From: a bacterium
GTDB lineage: Bacteria > JALSQH01
DNA length: 10,091 nucleotides
Direction: 5' to 3'
Assembly: GCA_026985515.1 (NCBI GenBank)
Contig: JALSQH010000166.1
Location: 1-10,091 of the forward strand
A model generated the notes under the pieces. That model was not told where the DNA came from, did no database searches, and saw nothing but the letters and a program-made list of their open reading frames with translations. Both the position numbers and the translations under genes were made by a program. Below, in pieces: positions 1-6,883 of the stretch. Each line of letters starts with the position of its first letter. Position 1 is the first letter of the stretch.

Positions 1-405
1 CACACCAGATGTATCTCTGTCAAGTCTGTGGATGGGATAGATAGTGGAATCGATTTTTTTCTGGAGAATATCTTTGACTCCAAAATTCCAGCCACTTCCA
101 CTGTGAATGGGTATGCCTGAAGGTTTGTTAACGCAGATCAGGGAATCATCTTCAAAAATAATTTCAAGGGAATTTATCAGGTTTTCCGGAATTGAAACTT
201 CTTCTCTTTCGTCAGGCTCAAAGGGAATGTAAATTTTATCCCCCGGAGTGAGTCTGTAATCTGGTTTAACCCGTCTGCTGTTTACCAGAATGTCTCCGCT
301 TTTGATTAACTGGTAGATTTCTGAAAGAGGAATTGTGCGAATGATCTTCCTCAAGTATCTGTCAATCCTCAGGTTTTTTTCTTCTTCCCCCGCTGTGATT
401 TCCAT
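1..405 (-). CDS. RluA/RluC-family 23S rRNA pseudouridine synthase, N-terminal part (cut by window edge)
   Basis: Only the first 135 codons are present; the gene continues beyond base 1. It would isomerise specific uridines of 23S rRNA to pseudouridine in the cytoplasm. An S4-type RNA-binding domain spans roughly residues 12-60 (RIDRYLRK, then GDILVNSRRVKPDYRL). The catalytic domain begins near residue 80, with VNKPSGIPIHSGSG at about 92-105 and the catalytic motif HRLDRDTSG at 126-134, where D129 is the expected catalytic Asp. The KPSG...HSGSG...FGV stretch looks more like RluC than RluD or RluA, so a target set like that of RluC is likely but not shown. The ATG at 405 lies one base after the TGA of the upstream HD-domain gene, so it is probably translated by coupling as the last visible gene of a five-gene leftward operon. 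It is too truncated to judge the full length. Confidence 0.9.
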   Translation of the reverse strand, partial: MEITAGEEEKNLRIDRYLRKIIRTIPLSEIYQLIKSGDILVNSRRVKPDYRLTPGDKIYIPFEPDEREEVSIPENLINSLEIIFEDDSLICVNKPSGIPIHSGSGWNFGVKDILQKKIDSTIYPIHRLDRDTSGV

Positions 406-406
406 C

Positions 407-1687
407 TCAGATGATCCTCTTGAAGTGATCAAAAATCTCCATGTCAATTTTATCTCTGAATTTTTTCTCCATCAGTGAGAGGGCCTTTCTGGATGATAGT
501 TCTTTTCTGTATGGTCTCGGAGATGTGAGAGCCTCATAAATATCTACTATTGTGAGTGTCCTTGTGAAGAAGTCCAGGTCCTTACTGCACAGTCCCCTCC
601 AGTACCCTGTGCAATCGAGGTATTCGTGATGTTTGCCCACTATCTCTGCCACATCATCCATTCCATAGATTTTTTTTGCTATCATTTCAGAATAATAGGG
701 ATGTCTGCGGACAACCCGCCATTCAGATCTGTTGAGTTTCCTTTTCAGACTGAGTACTTCAGGAGGTATGTGGAGTTTTCCTATGTCATGAATGGCGGCA
801 GAGAGGGTCAATTTCTCAATATCGGCAGGAGAGAGGTAGAGATTTTCTCCAAAATGTTTGAGGAGTTCTGCAACATTCTTTGAATGGGGTTTTTCATAGT
901 TGCTCCACACCTCTTCCATGTAGCTGAAGAGTTCCCCTATTGTGCCTGAGTCGAGAGATTTATCCCCCTCCTCCTCCGGTTTTATTCGAACAATCTCCTC
1001 CTCAACTTCTCCATCAATGAGGAAGTCAATGAAGTCATTATCTTCAAATTTCTTGAGAAGTTCAGAAACTATTTCATAATCATACTTCTCAAACTGCTCC
1101 TTCAACCAATTTTTCACCTTTTCCACATTGTGTCTGTCATCATTTAAGAGGTGAATACTCTTTTCAGACAGGCAAACAATCTGATTTACGGGAGATGAAA
1201 TTTTGTTCGCCACGTATCTGCTGTGGAGGAATTCTTTAAGTTTTTGAAGAACTTCTTCGGGAACTCCATAAGTTTTAAAAGCGTGGAGAGTTTCCTCAAC
1301 ACTTTTTTTCAGTTCGTTCTTCCACTCTTTTAAGAGGTCCTCATTTATTGTTTTTTCAACTGCTTCTCTGAAACATGAAAACCCACATTTTTTGTGGTAA
1401 CTCCAGAGAGATGAGTACCTTTTCAATTTTCTGCTGAGGAAGTTCCTTATGAAAAGAATGCCAAAATCATGGAAAATTGAGGCATAAAAGAGGGCAAGCA
1501 GGTCAGTTTCATCCTCTAATATGTGTTCCCCAATACTCATGGAAACGAAAGTTAGTTTGATACCGTGGCTCAATGGTTGATCCTCTGCAAGATCAATCGC
1601 CTGAGTTATTGCAAAGGCGAAAGAGAGTCTGACAGGTTCCTCCTCTTCGCTTTTTATTATTTTTTTCAGTACCCTTGAGAAATCCAT
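407..1687 (-). CDS. Tandem HD-domain protein with C-terminal HD-GYP-like phosphohydrolase domain
   Basis: The protein has 426 residues with no signal peptide or membrane segment, so it is probably cytoplasmic. The N-terminal half (about 25-225) looks like a divergent HD domain: SHG at 40-42, FHDFG at 72-76, and CLSEKSIHLL at 172-181 in the place of the usual late helix. An acidic linker (about 226-245) leads to a second, better conserved HD domain: H268, IHDIGK at 299-304, H329, HHE at 353-355 and VDIYEALTSPRPYR at 381-394. These match the metal ligands and the DALTS.RPYR block of HD-GYP phosphodiesterases, which degrade cyclic di-GMP or related cyclic dinucleotides. The name-giving GYP is GYW here (361-363) and the preceding segment is HHEYLDCTGYW rather than HHERxDGxGYP, so the substrate is uncertain. 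The start overlaps the end of the upstream lipoprotein gene by 22 nt. An AGAGGA Shine-Dalgarno about 6 nt before the ATG supports it. Confidence 0.85.
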   Translation of the reverse strand: MDFSRVLKKIIKSEEEEPVRLSFAFAITQAIDLAEDQPLSHGIKLTFVSMSIGEHILEDETDLLALFYASIFHDFGILFIRNFLSRKLKRYSSLWSYHKKCGFSCFREAVEKTINEDLLKEWKNELKKSVEETLHAFKTYGVPEEVLQKLKEFLHSRYVANKISSPVNQIVCLSEKSIHLLNDDRHNVEKVKNWLKEQFEKYDYEIVSELLKKFEDNDFIDFLIDGEVEEEIVRIKPEEEGDKSLDSGTIGELFSYMEEVWSNYEKPHSKNVAELLKHFGENLYLSPADIEKLTLSAAIHDIGKLHIPPEVLSLKRKLNRSEWRVVRRHPYYSEMIAKKIYGMDDVAEIVGKHHEYLDCTGYWRGLCSKDLDFFTRTLTIVDIYEALTSPRPYRKELSSRKALSLMEKKFRDKIDMEIFDHFKRII

Positions 1688-4308
1688 TTTTCTTCCTCTT
1701 TCTTGCTGAATGTTACTCTAATTCCCCTCAGAGTGCCTTCATTTTTTCCCGCTGGTGTAATGGCGGCAGCGATAGTCAGATCCTGATTACCCCCCACAGG
1801 CAGAATTATTGTACCCGATTTACCATTTATCTTCAAAGGATGGGAAGCAAAGATTGAGGGAATAAGATTTCCCATCAGATTGTTGTTTATGTATGTTCTT
1901 ATGAAGAGATTTTCTCCTGCGAAATCTATTCTGCAGAGGAAATTTCCATTCCAGTCGGGTGTGTGGATAAATTTTTTTACCCACACAATATTGCCTGAGG
2001 AAACCTGTAACGGAAGGTTTTTAAGAGACCAGAGGGAATTTACAAAATTTTCGTAAAACTTTTCTTTTTCTCCAATCAACCCCTTCATGAAATACCATTT
2101 TCCTCTGAGTGTTATGGTATATTCTCCAACCTTCACGAGCCCCTGTCCAAGGAATCCCGGTCTGTGGTAAAAGTTAAAGAGTGTCAGATACTCCTGGTAA
2201 GGGACGAATTTTGCCGGGAGGGTGTTCAAGTAAAGGGGGTCATCAAGGGGAAAGGAGCCCACAGGCAGTGCCATTATGATGATGTAATTGTTACCGATTT
2301 TAATCTGGCGCCTGTTGAAAGGTACCGTTACATCTTCTCCGTAGGCCAGGATTGTTCCAAGATAGTTGCCATTGAGAAATATGTTAAAAAGTCCGTTCGC
2401 CGATGGGAGAGTGATATAGCCGTTGCCTCCATGGGTATTTCTGAATGGTATGTAAACCCAGTAGAAACCTGATGTGTAGTTGTATGGGGAGGGGGAAAAG
2501 TAGTCTTCAAAGGCGTTTCCCTCAAGCCAGTTATCCCTGTTGTAGATGGGATTGTATTTATCGCTGAAAAGTGTTTCATTGAGAGTGTAGAGTTCTGTTA
2601 AGATGGCAGTTGACACTGCTGAAGAGAAATTTACAGTCGTTACAGTCTCGGGATAATCTCCACCTATTCTCTGAATAACCCCGTTTTTGCCTCCCCAGAT
2701 GTGCAGTGTCCCATCTATATCCACAGCGTAATCTATTCCCTTCAGGAGAAGATTCAATCTGGGGAGGAAAGAGAGGTGTTTTAGTCTTTCAGGAGGAAAA
2801 CCGTAGATAAGGATTTTGCCCCTGTTTTTTGAAGAGGAAATTTCCACGAGGGAATCGGTGAGAAATCTGATCCGTGTAAGATCGATTTTATTCCACTGGT
2901 TGGGAATGATTTTCACGCTGCCAGTGGTACTTATGCTGCAGTTTTCTGAATCTTCAGCAATGAGATATATGGTGGAGGTGGTTTTGCCAGCATAGAGTAC
3001 CCTGCAGTTTTCAATGATGGTTGATGGAAAATCTCTGGAAGAAATTTCTATTTTTAACTCTTTCTCATCCGTGTAGAGGATGCTCATCAGACTGTCTCTA
3101 CATTCCCATTCTCTGAAAATTTCTCTGCCTCTTTTGCTGCTGATATATTTCCACCAGATTCCATTTTCCATATCCAAATCATTACTGCTCCTCCACGTTT
3201 TCCACTCTACTATTCTGCAATGATCAGGGAAAAATCCTTCATTGAGCCATCTTGCAACTAAATTTAGTTCAGAGGCTGTTACAGAAGGTGGAGAGTAAAG
3301 GGAAATCAGTCCATTTTCAACAGGTGGTTGTGGACTTATCTCCGTTGCTCCCTCGGGATAACTTTTCCTATCCCATCCCTGAAGATCATCGGGATATAGG
3401 GTGGTTACAAAATTTGGAATGATAACACCTGAAAATCCTGCGGCTGATGCAGTAAGCACTTCATATGGATTGCTTTTCAGGAGTTTGAAAAAAGAGGGTT
3501 TCTCCTCTCCATACACACATTGATTGATCTTTTCCCCTGCAATTAATTGTGAATTTGATAGTTGAGATTCTTCCTCTATTAAAAAAGTCAGGTCCGGATA
3601 GTTTTTAACGAAGAAATTTATAAGGTTCTGCCTGTACTTTGTTATCATATTCTCTGATGGCGGGATCCCAAGGTATGTTAATGTTTCAAACCACACTGCT
3701 TTCAATCTATGAAGGTCTCCCTCAATCTGGACTGCAAAAATATTTCCAGGATTTTCATATGCATGGAGAAAGGGGAAAAGAATATCAAGGAGGGATTCTC
3801 CATATGAGGTGAATAGATTAATAAAATCTTCATCCGGGGTTCTTAAGGCTATTTTCCCATCACCATTTTCCGGTAAGAAGTAGAGATATCTCTGAAGCCA
3901 TGAGGGAAGACCCCCTCCAGAGGCATTTTCCAACGACTGAGGTGAAATATTCAAAATTACCAGGAAATCTGACTCAGCTGCGATTCTCAAAAGTGCCCTT
4001 AAGTTTCTCCTGTCGTTGAGGAAATCGGGGGGATTTTGTTCTGGTTGATGAAAGATCCATGGTACAGAGATATAGAGGGTGTTGATTCCAGAGGATTTAA
4101 GCTGGAATAGTAAATCCTTCCAGATCCTGAAATCATCTTTCTCAGTAGATGAATGTGGCGGGTATGAGTAGTAAGGAAAATTTGATGCCACTATGAATTC
4201 TTTTCTGCCATTTATTGTGAAATTTCCCCTCCTGTGCCAGCCCATTGATGTTTCATTTTCGCAGGAGAAAAGGGTAAGGAGGAGAATGAAAGGGAAGATC
4301 CGCCTCAT
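1666..4308 (-). CDS. Large lipoprotein with diverged GH35 beta-galactosidase-like fold
   Basis: The protein has 880 residues. MRRIFPFILLLTLFSC is a lipoprotein signal with lipobox LFSC (Cys16). Glu17 follows, so by the +2 rule of enteric bacteria it would go to the outer membrane. Residues about 28-200 follow the start of a GH35 (clan GH-A) barrel: an opening strand TINGRKEFIV, SGINTLYISVPWIFHQPE (73-90), a GGLPSWL segment (132-138) and FAVQIEGD (191-198). In GH35 enzymes the last is QVENEY, whose second Glu is the acid/base; here it is Asp198, preceded by Gly. The usual WFDHWG nucleophile motif is absent; E268/E269 is a possible substitute. Two beta-sandwich segments resembling GH35 galactose-binding-like domains lie near 610-690 (LNGNYLGTI at 645-653) and 770-870. 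Activity is therefore uncertain: it could be a glycosidase with changed specificity or a non-catalytic glycan binder. A TAG lies in frame four codons upstream, so ATG 4308 is the first available start, although its Shine-Dalgarno is weak. Confidence 0.75.
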   Translation of the reverse strand: MRRIFPFILLLTLFSCENETSMGWHRRGNFTINGRKEFIVASNFPYYSYPPHSSTEKDDFRIWKDLLFQLKSSGINTLYISVPWIFHQPEQNPPDFLNDRRNLRALLRIAAESDFLVILNISPQSLENASGGGLPSWLQRYLYFLPENGDGKIALRTPDEDFINLFTSYGESLLDILFPFLHAYENPGNIFAVQIEGDLHRLKAVWFETLTYLGIPPSENMITKYRQNLINFFVKNYPDLTFLIEEESQLSNSQLIAGEKINQCVYGEEKPSFFKLLKSNPYEVLTASAAGFSGVIIPNFVTTLYPDDLQGWDRKSYPEGATEISPQPPVENGLISLYSPPSVTASELNLVARWLNEGFFPDHCRIVEWKTWRSSNDLDMENGIWWKYISSKRGREIFREWECRDSLMSILYTDEKELKIEISSRDFPSTIIENCRVLYAGKTTSTIYLIAEDSENCSISTTGSVKIIPNQWNKIDLTRIRFLTDSLVEISSSKNRGKILIYGFPPERLKHLSFLPRLNLLLKGIDYAVDIDGTLHIWGGKNGVIQRIGGDYPETVTTVNFSSAVSTAILTELYTLNETLFSDKYNPIYNRDNWLEGNAFEDYFSPSPYNYTSGFYWVYIPFRNTHGGNGYITLPSANGLFNIFLNGNYLGTILAYGEDVTVPFNRRQIKIGNNYIIIMALPVGSFPLDDPLYLNTLPAKFVPYQEYLTLFNFYHRPGFLGQGLVKVGEYTITLRGKWYFMKGLIGEKEKFYENFVNSLWSLKNLPLQVSSGNIVWVKKFIHTPDWNGNFLCRIDFAGENLFIRTYINNNLMGNLIPSIFASHPLKINGKSGTIILPVGGNQDLTIAAAITPAGKNEGTLRGIRVTFSKKEEEKWISQGY

Positions 4309-4339
4309 ATAACTATACTATTCCATGAACGGCTACAGG

Positions 4340-5692
4340 TCAAATGATTTTCAGCTTTCTTGAGGGATTTTCCTGTTCCAGAATATTTAGTACTGCTTCA
4401 TCACTGTAGCTGACTTTCCTCAACTTATCAAGATAGTCCCTTACAAAATGCTTTGTGATTTCTATGCCATAGCTTTTCAGGATCTCTTTTATTTCGTCAA
4501 AATCTTCATCTATTGAAAAGATCACAGATTCAAACCCTTTTTTGGCCGCCTTGGCCCTGTTCCAGAAGGCAACAGGATTCATGTTGAAGAACTCTATGTC
4601 ATCTTCTGTTGGTTCAATGAGGATTATGTCGCCATTGAAGGATGGGTCATACTTGAATCTTTCGATTCCCACTTCCAATCTTGTGTGAAGAAGCGTCCTG
4701 AAGACCTGGTTGAGGACCGAGAGAATCCCCTTATCCGCTATGTATGTTCCCTGGACGCTGTATTTATCCAGTGCCTCTATGTATTCAACATGAATCTCAT
4801 TATAGATGGGCCTGAAAGGATTATAACAGATTATCAGTTCTGCACCATGCTCATAGGCAACATCAATATTTGCAGTTCTCCTTATTCCTCCATCTACATA
4901 GTCAATTCCTCTTATCCTTGCAGGTTTGTAGAATCCAGGCAACGCTGTGGATGCCTGGACTGCCTCAGAAATTGTGATGTCATTCCTCTCATTGTGACCG
5001 AAAACAACCCTTTCGGCGGTGTCAAGATTTGTGGCAGTTATGAAAAGTTCTTTCCCCGTTCTTCTGTAAAGTTCAACAAAATCGTTGGACAGGTTGTTTC
5101 TCTCTATGTTTTCTCGCAGGAATTTTTCAATCCGCTTATTGTCAAAGAAGCCTGAAGGGAGATATTCCAGGGGGTTGGGGAACTCCGGTGATATCATTGA
5201 ACTGGCTATTGGTTCGAGGATCTTTTCCAGATTTGAGTAGGTTGGATTTTTAATAAATTTTTTTACCTGCTCCTGTACCTCAAATAAAAGATTAGGAGCG
5301 ATTATGAAGAGGTCGTAGAGAAATTGAGGGAAAACTTTTATGAGATCCACAACGAACTGAATGGGCTTTGAGATCAATTCCCTGAAGTTTGGATAGTAAA
5401 AGTCCCAGTACTTCAGCTGTGAGAATTTTTCAGATGTACCACTGATACTTTTTAACATTTCTTCAGGGGGGATGTCACCTGCAAGGGGTGCGGATAATAG
5501 AGCTCCAGCACTCAGACCAACATATATGTCAAACTCGATTATTTTCCTGTTAAGGAGATAGCTGTTGAGAGCAATAAGTCCCCCCACTTTGAATGCTCCA
5601 CCTGAAACTGCTCCTCCAGCCAGGACGAGGGCAATTTTGGAACTTCTTTTATCTGTGCCTGGTTTGGTTTTTCTGACTATGGTTATTCCCAT
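4340..5692 (-). CDS. Patatin-like phospholipase family protein
   Basis: This 450-residue protein has the Ser-Asp dyad layout of patatin-like acyl hydrolases, which cleave phospholipid or other acyl esters. The glycine-rich oxyanion loop is LAGGAVSGGAFKVGG at 24-38, the nucleophile elbow is GLSAG with Ser61, and the Asp motif is YVDGG with Asp267. ASTALPGFYKPARI (248-260) precedes the DGG motif, as is usual in the family. The oxyanion loop lacks the common Arg/Lys (GGGxRG). A hydrophobic/aromatic stretch (about 105-140) sits between the catalytic residues and might contact membrane. There is no signal peptide. The C-terminal tail (about 300-450) is long and charged, and I do not recognise it. 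The ATG lies 10 nt after the fbp stop, and its GAGGGGG Shine-Dalgarno overlaps that stop codon, suggesting coupled translation. The substrate cannot be inferred from the sequence. Confidence 0.88.
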   Translation of the reverse strand: MGITIVRKTKPGTDKRSSKIALVLAGGAVSGGAFKVGGLIALNSYLLNRKIIEFDIYVGLSAGALLSAPLAGDIPPEEMLKSISGTSEKFSQLKYWDFYYPNFRELISKPIQFVVDLIKVFPQFLYDLFIIAPNLLFEVQEQVKKFIKNPTYSNLEKILEPIASSMISPEFPNPLEYLPSGFFDNKRIEKFLRENIERNNLSNDFVELYRRTGKELFITATNLDTAERVVFGHNERNDITISEAVQASTALPGFYKPARIRGIDYVDGGIRRTANIDVAYEHGAELIICYNPFRPIYNEIHVEYIEALDKYSVQGTYIADKGILSVLNQVFRTLLHTRLEVGIERFKYDPSFNGDIILIEPTEDDIEFFNMNPVAFWNRAKAAKKGFESVIFSIDEDFDEIKEILKSYGIEITKHFVRDYLDKLRKVSYSDEAVLNILEQENPSRKLKII

Positions 5693-5702
5693 AATTTCCC
5701 CC

Positions 5703-6722
5703 TCATACGGGTTGTTTTTCTCCTCTCAGAAATGCCTCTGCCTCCAGAACATCCTCCTCTGAACCAATTATCAGAGGAGTCCTCTGATGCAAATCCTCAG
5801 GCTGTATTTCTCTGATTCTCCTCTTTCCATCGCTGGCTCTTCCACTTGCCTGTTCAATGATGAAGGCAAGGGGATTTGCCTCATATATAAGTCTCAGCTT
5901 CCCGTTTGGATTCTTTTTGTCTGCTGGATAGAGAAAGATTCCTCCATAGATCAGGGTTCTGTGAAAGTCTGCAACGAGGGAACCTATGTATCTCATTTTG
6001 TAGGGTTTGCCATTTGCATTTTTATCAGATTTGAGGTAATCAATGTATTTTCTCATGTTTTCATCCCAGAGATTGTAGTTTCCTTCATTGACACTGTAGA
6101 TGTTTCCCCTCTTTGGAACCTTTATATCTGGATGTGAGAGGAGAAACTCTCCAACTGATGGATCAAGTGTAAATCCATGAACACCATTTCCTGTTGTGTA
6201 CACCAGCATTGTTGATGAGCCATAGAGAACATATCCTCCACAGACCAGATTGTCACCCTTCTGAAGCACATCCTCCAGCGTACCTTTGGTTCCCTCGGGT
6301 GTTACTCTTCTGTAGATTCCAAAAATTGTACCTATGGTGGCATTGACGTCAATATTTGATGAACCATCAAGGGGGTCAAAAACAAATACATACTTTCCCT
6401 GAGGATACTTATCCGGTATCTCTATGATCGTCTTGTTCTCCTCTGATGCCATCACACACAGGTGGCCGACGTGATCAAGTGCCTTGATAAAAGTTTCATT
6501 GGCATAAACATCAAGTTTTTTTACCTCATCGCCACTTACATTTGTCTCTCCAGTGAATCCAAGTATGTTTACCAGGCCAGCCTTGTTTACCTCCCTGCTG
6601 ACAATTTTTGCAGCAAAGGCAATCTGGTTAAAGAGAAGGGTGAATTCACCTGTGGCACCCTTTATCCTTCTCATCTCTTCAAGAATATGCCTTGAAAGTG
6701 GTGTACCAATTTTATCTGACAT
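5703..6722 (-). CDS. fbp: Class I fructose-1,6-bisphosphatase
   Basis: The enzyme hydrolyses fructose 1,6-bisphosphate to fructose 6-phosphate in gluconeogenesis. From ATG 6722 it has 339 residues, the usual class I length. Visible motifs, numbered from that start, are the metal-binding pair E94/E95 (ASEEN), FDPLDGSSN with D116 and D119, [15 protein letters not shown] (about 233-247) and [13 protein letters not shown] (275-287) with the metal ligand E281. A longer frame begins at a GTG at 6734, but the GGAGG at 6728-6732 overlaps that GTG and sits 5 nt upstream of ATG 6722, which makes 6722 the convincing start. It is the first gene of the leftward operon, with a strong promoter immediately upstream and the patatin gene 10 nt downstream. 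Nothing looks broken or unusual. Confidence 0.96.
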   Translation of the reverse strand: MSDKIGTPLSRHILEEMRRIKGATGEFTLLFNQIAFAAKIVSREVNKAGLVNILGFTGETNVSGDEVKKLDVYANETFIKALDHVGHLCVMASEENKTIIEIPDKYPQGKYVFVFDPLDGSSNIDVNATIGTIFGIYRRVTPEGTKGTLEDVLQKGDNLVCGGYVLYGSSTMLVYTTGNGVHGFTLDPSVGEFLLSHPDIKVPKRGNIYSVNEGNYNLWDENMRKYIDYLKSDKNANGKPYKMRYIGSLVADFHRTLIYGGIFLYPADKKNPNGKLRLIYEANPLAFIIEQASGRASDGKRRIREIQPEDLHQRTPLIIGSEEDVLEAEAFLRGEKQPV

Positions 6723-6727
6723 GGCAA

Positions 6728-6732
6728 CCTCC
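6728..6732 (-). promoter_or_regulatory. Shine-Dalgarno of fbp that decides the start
   Basis: On the minus strand GGAGG is followed by 5 nt and then ATG at 6722. The alternative GTG at 6734 overlaps this site and so is unlikely to be the initiation codon. Confidence 0.85.
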
Positions 6733-6759
6733 ACTTTTTCTTCAGTTTACTTTTATTAA

Positions 6760-6787
6760 ATTATAGTTTAATGACGTGAAAAGTCAA
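6760..6787 (-). promoter_or_regulatory. Sigma70-type promoter of the fbp operon
   Basis: On the minus strand, TTGACT (6787-6782) is followed by a 16-nt spacer and a perfect TATAAT (6765-6760). Transcription would begin near 6752, leaving a leader of roughly 30 nt before ATG 6722. A TGAC-N7-GTCA half-palindrome (6772-6786) overlaps the -35 box and spacer and could be an operator, but its arms are only 4 bp. The promoter assignment rests on motif match and position only. Confidence 0.75.
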
Positions 6788-6820
6788 ACTCATGAGGGAA
6801 GAAAGTTTGAAAAAAGATAA

Positions 6821-6842
6821 TTGACAATTCCTTGACATCCCC
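6821..6842 (+). repeat. Short direct repeat TTGACA at 11-nt spacing
   Basis: TTGACA occurs at 6821-6826 and 6832-6837, starting exactly 11 nt apart, which is about one helical turn. Only the second is well placed as a -35 box. The pair could be chance in AT-rich DNA or a tandem binding site for a regulator acting at the divergent promoters. Confidence 0.35.
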
Positions 6843-6861
6843 TCCTTTCTGGTTGTAAAAA
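6832..6861 (+). promoter_or_regulatory. Probable promoter of the aminotransferase operon
   Basis: A consensus -35 TTGACA lies at 6832-6837. The best -10 candidate, TAAAAA at 6856-6861 with an 18-nt spacer, is a poor match to TATAAT. A second TTGACA at 6821-6826 lies exactly 11 nt earlier and has no good -10 partner. The leader would be short (about 15-20 nt) and contains a GGGAGG Shine-Dalgarno at 6874-6879, 4 nt before the ATG. Confidence 0.45.
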
Positions 6862-6883
6862 TAATAGTGAACCGGGAGGTTTT

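Noticed and set aside
626-883. 85-residue open frame on the plus strand
   Set aside because: It is antisense to the conserved HD domain of the tandem-HD gene and has no independent support.
4309-4339. Possible terminator between the patatin and lipoprotein genes
   Set aside because: The 31-nt gap has no GC-rich stem followed by a T run on the minus strand, so read-through is expected.
4685-5155. 156-residue open frame on the plus strand
   Set aside because: It lies wholly antisense to the well-supported patatin gene, has no recognisable domain, and its composition is that of a shadow frame.
6723-6734. GTG at 6734 as the fbp start
   Set aside because: It overlaps the GGAGG that is ideally spaced for ATG 6722; the extra four residues have no support.
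6765-6790. Possible long inverted repeat AGTTT...AAACT as an operator
   Set aside because: The arms do not pair continuously; only TGAC-N7-GTCA is truly symmetrical, so a long hairpin or operator is not supported.
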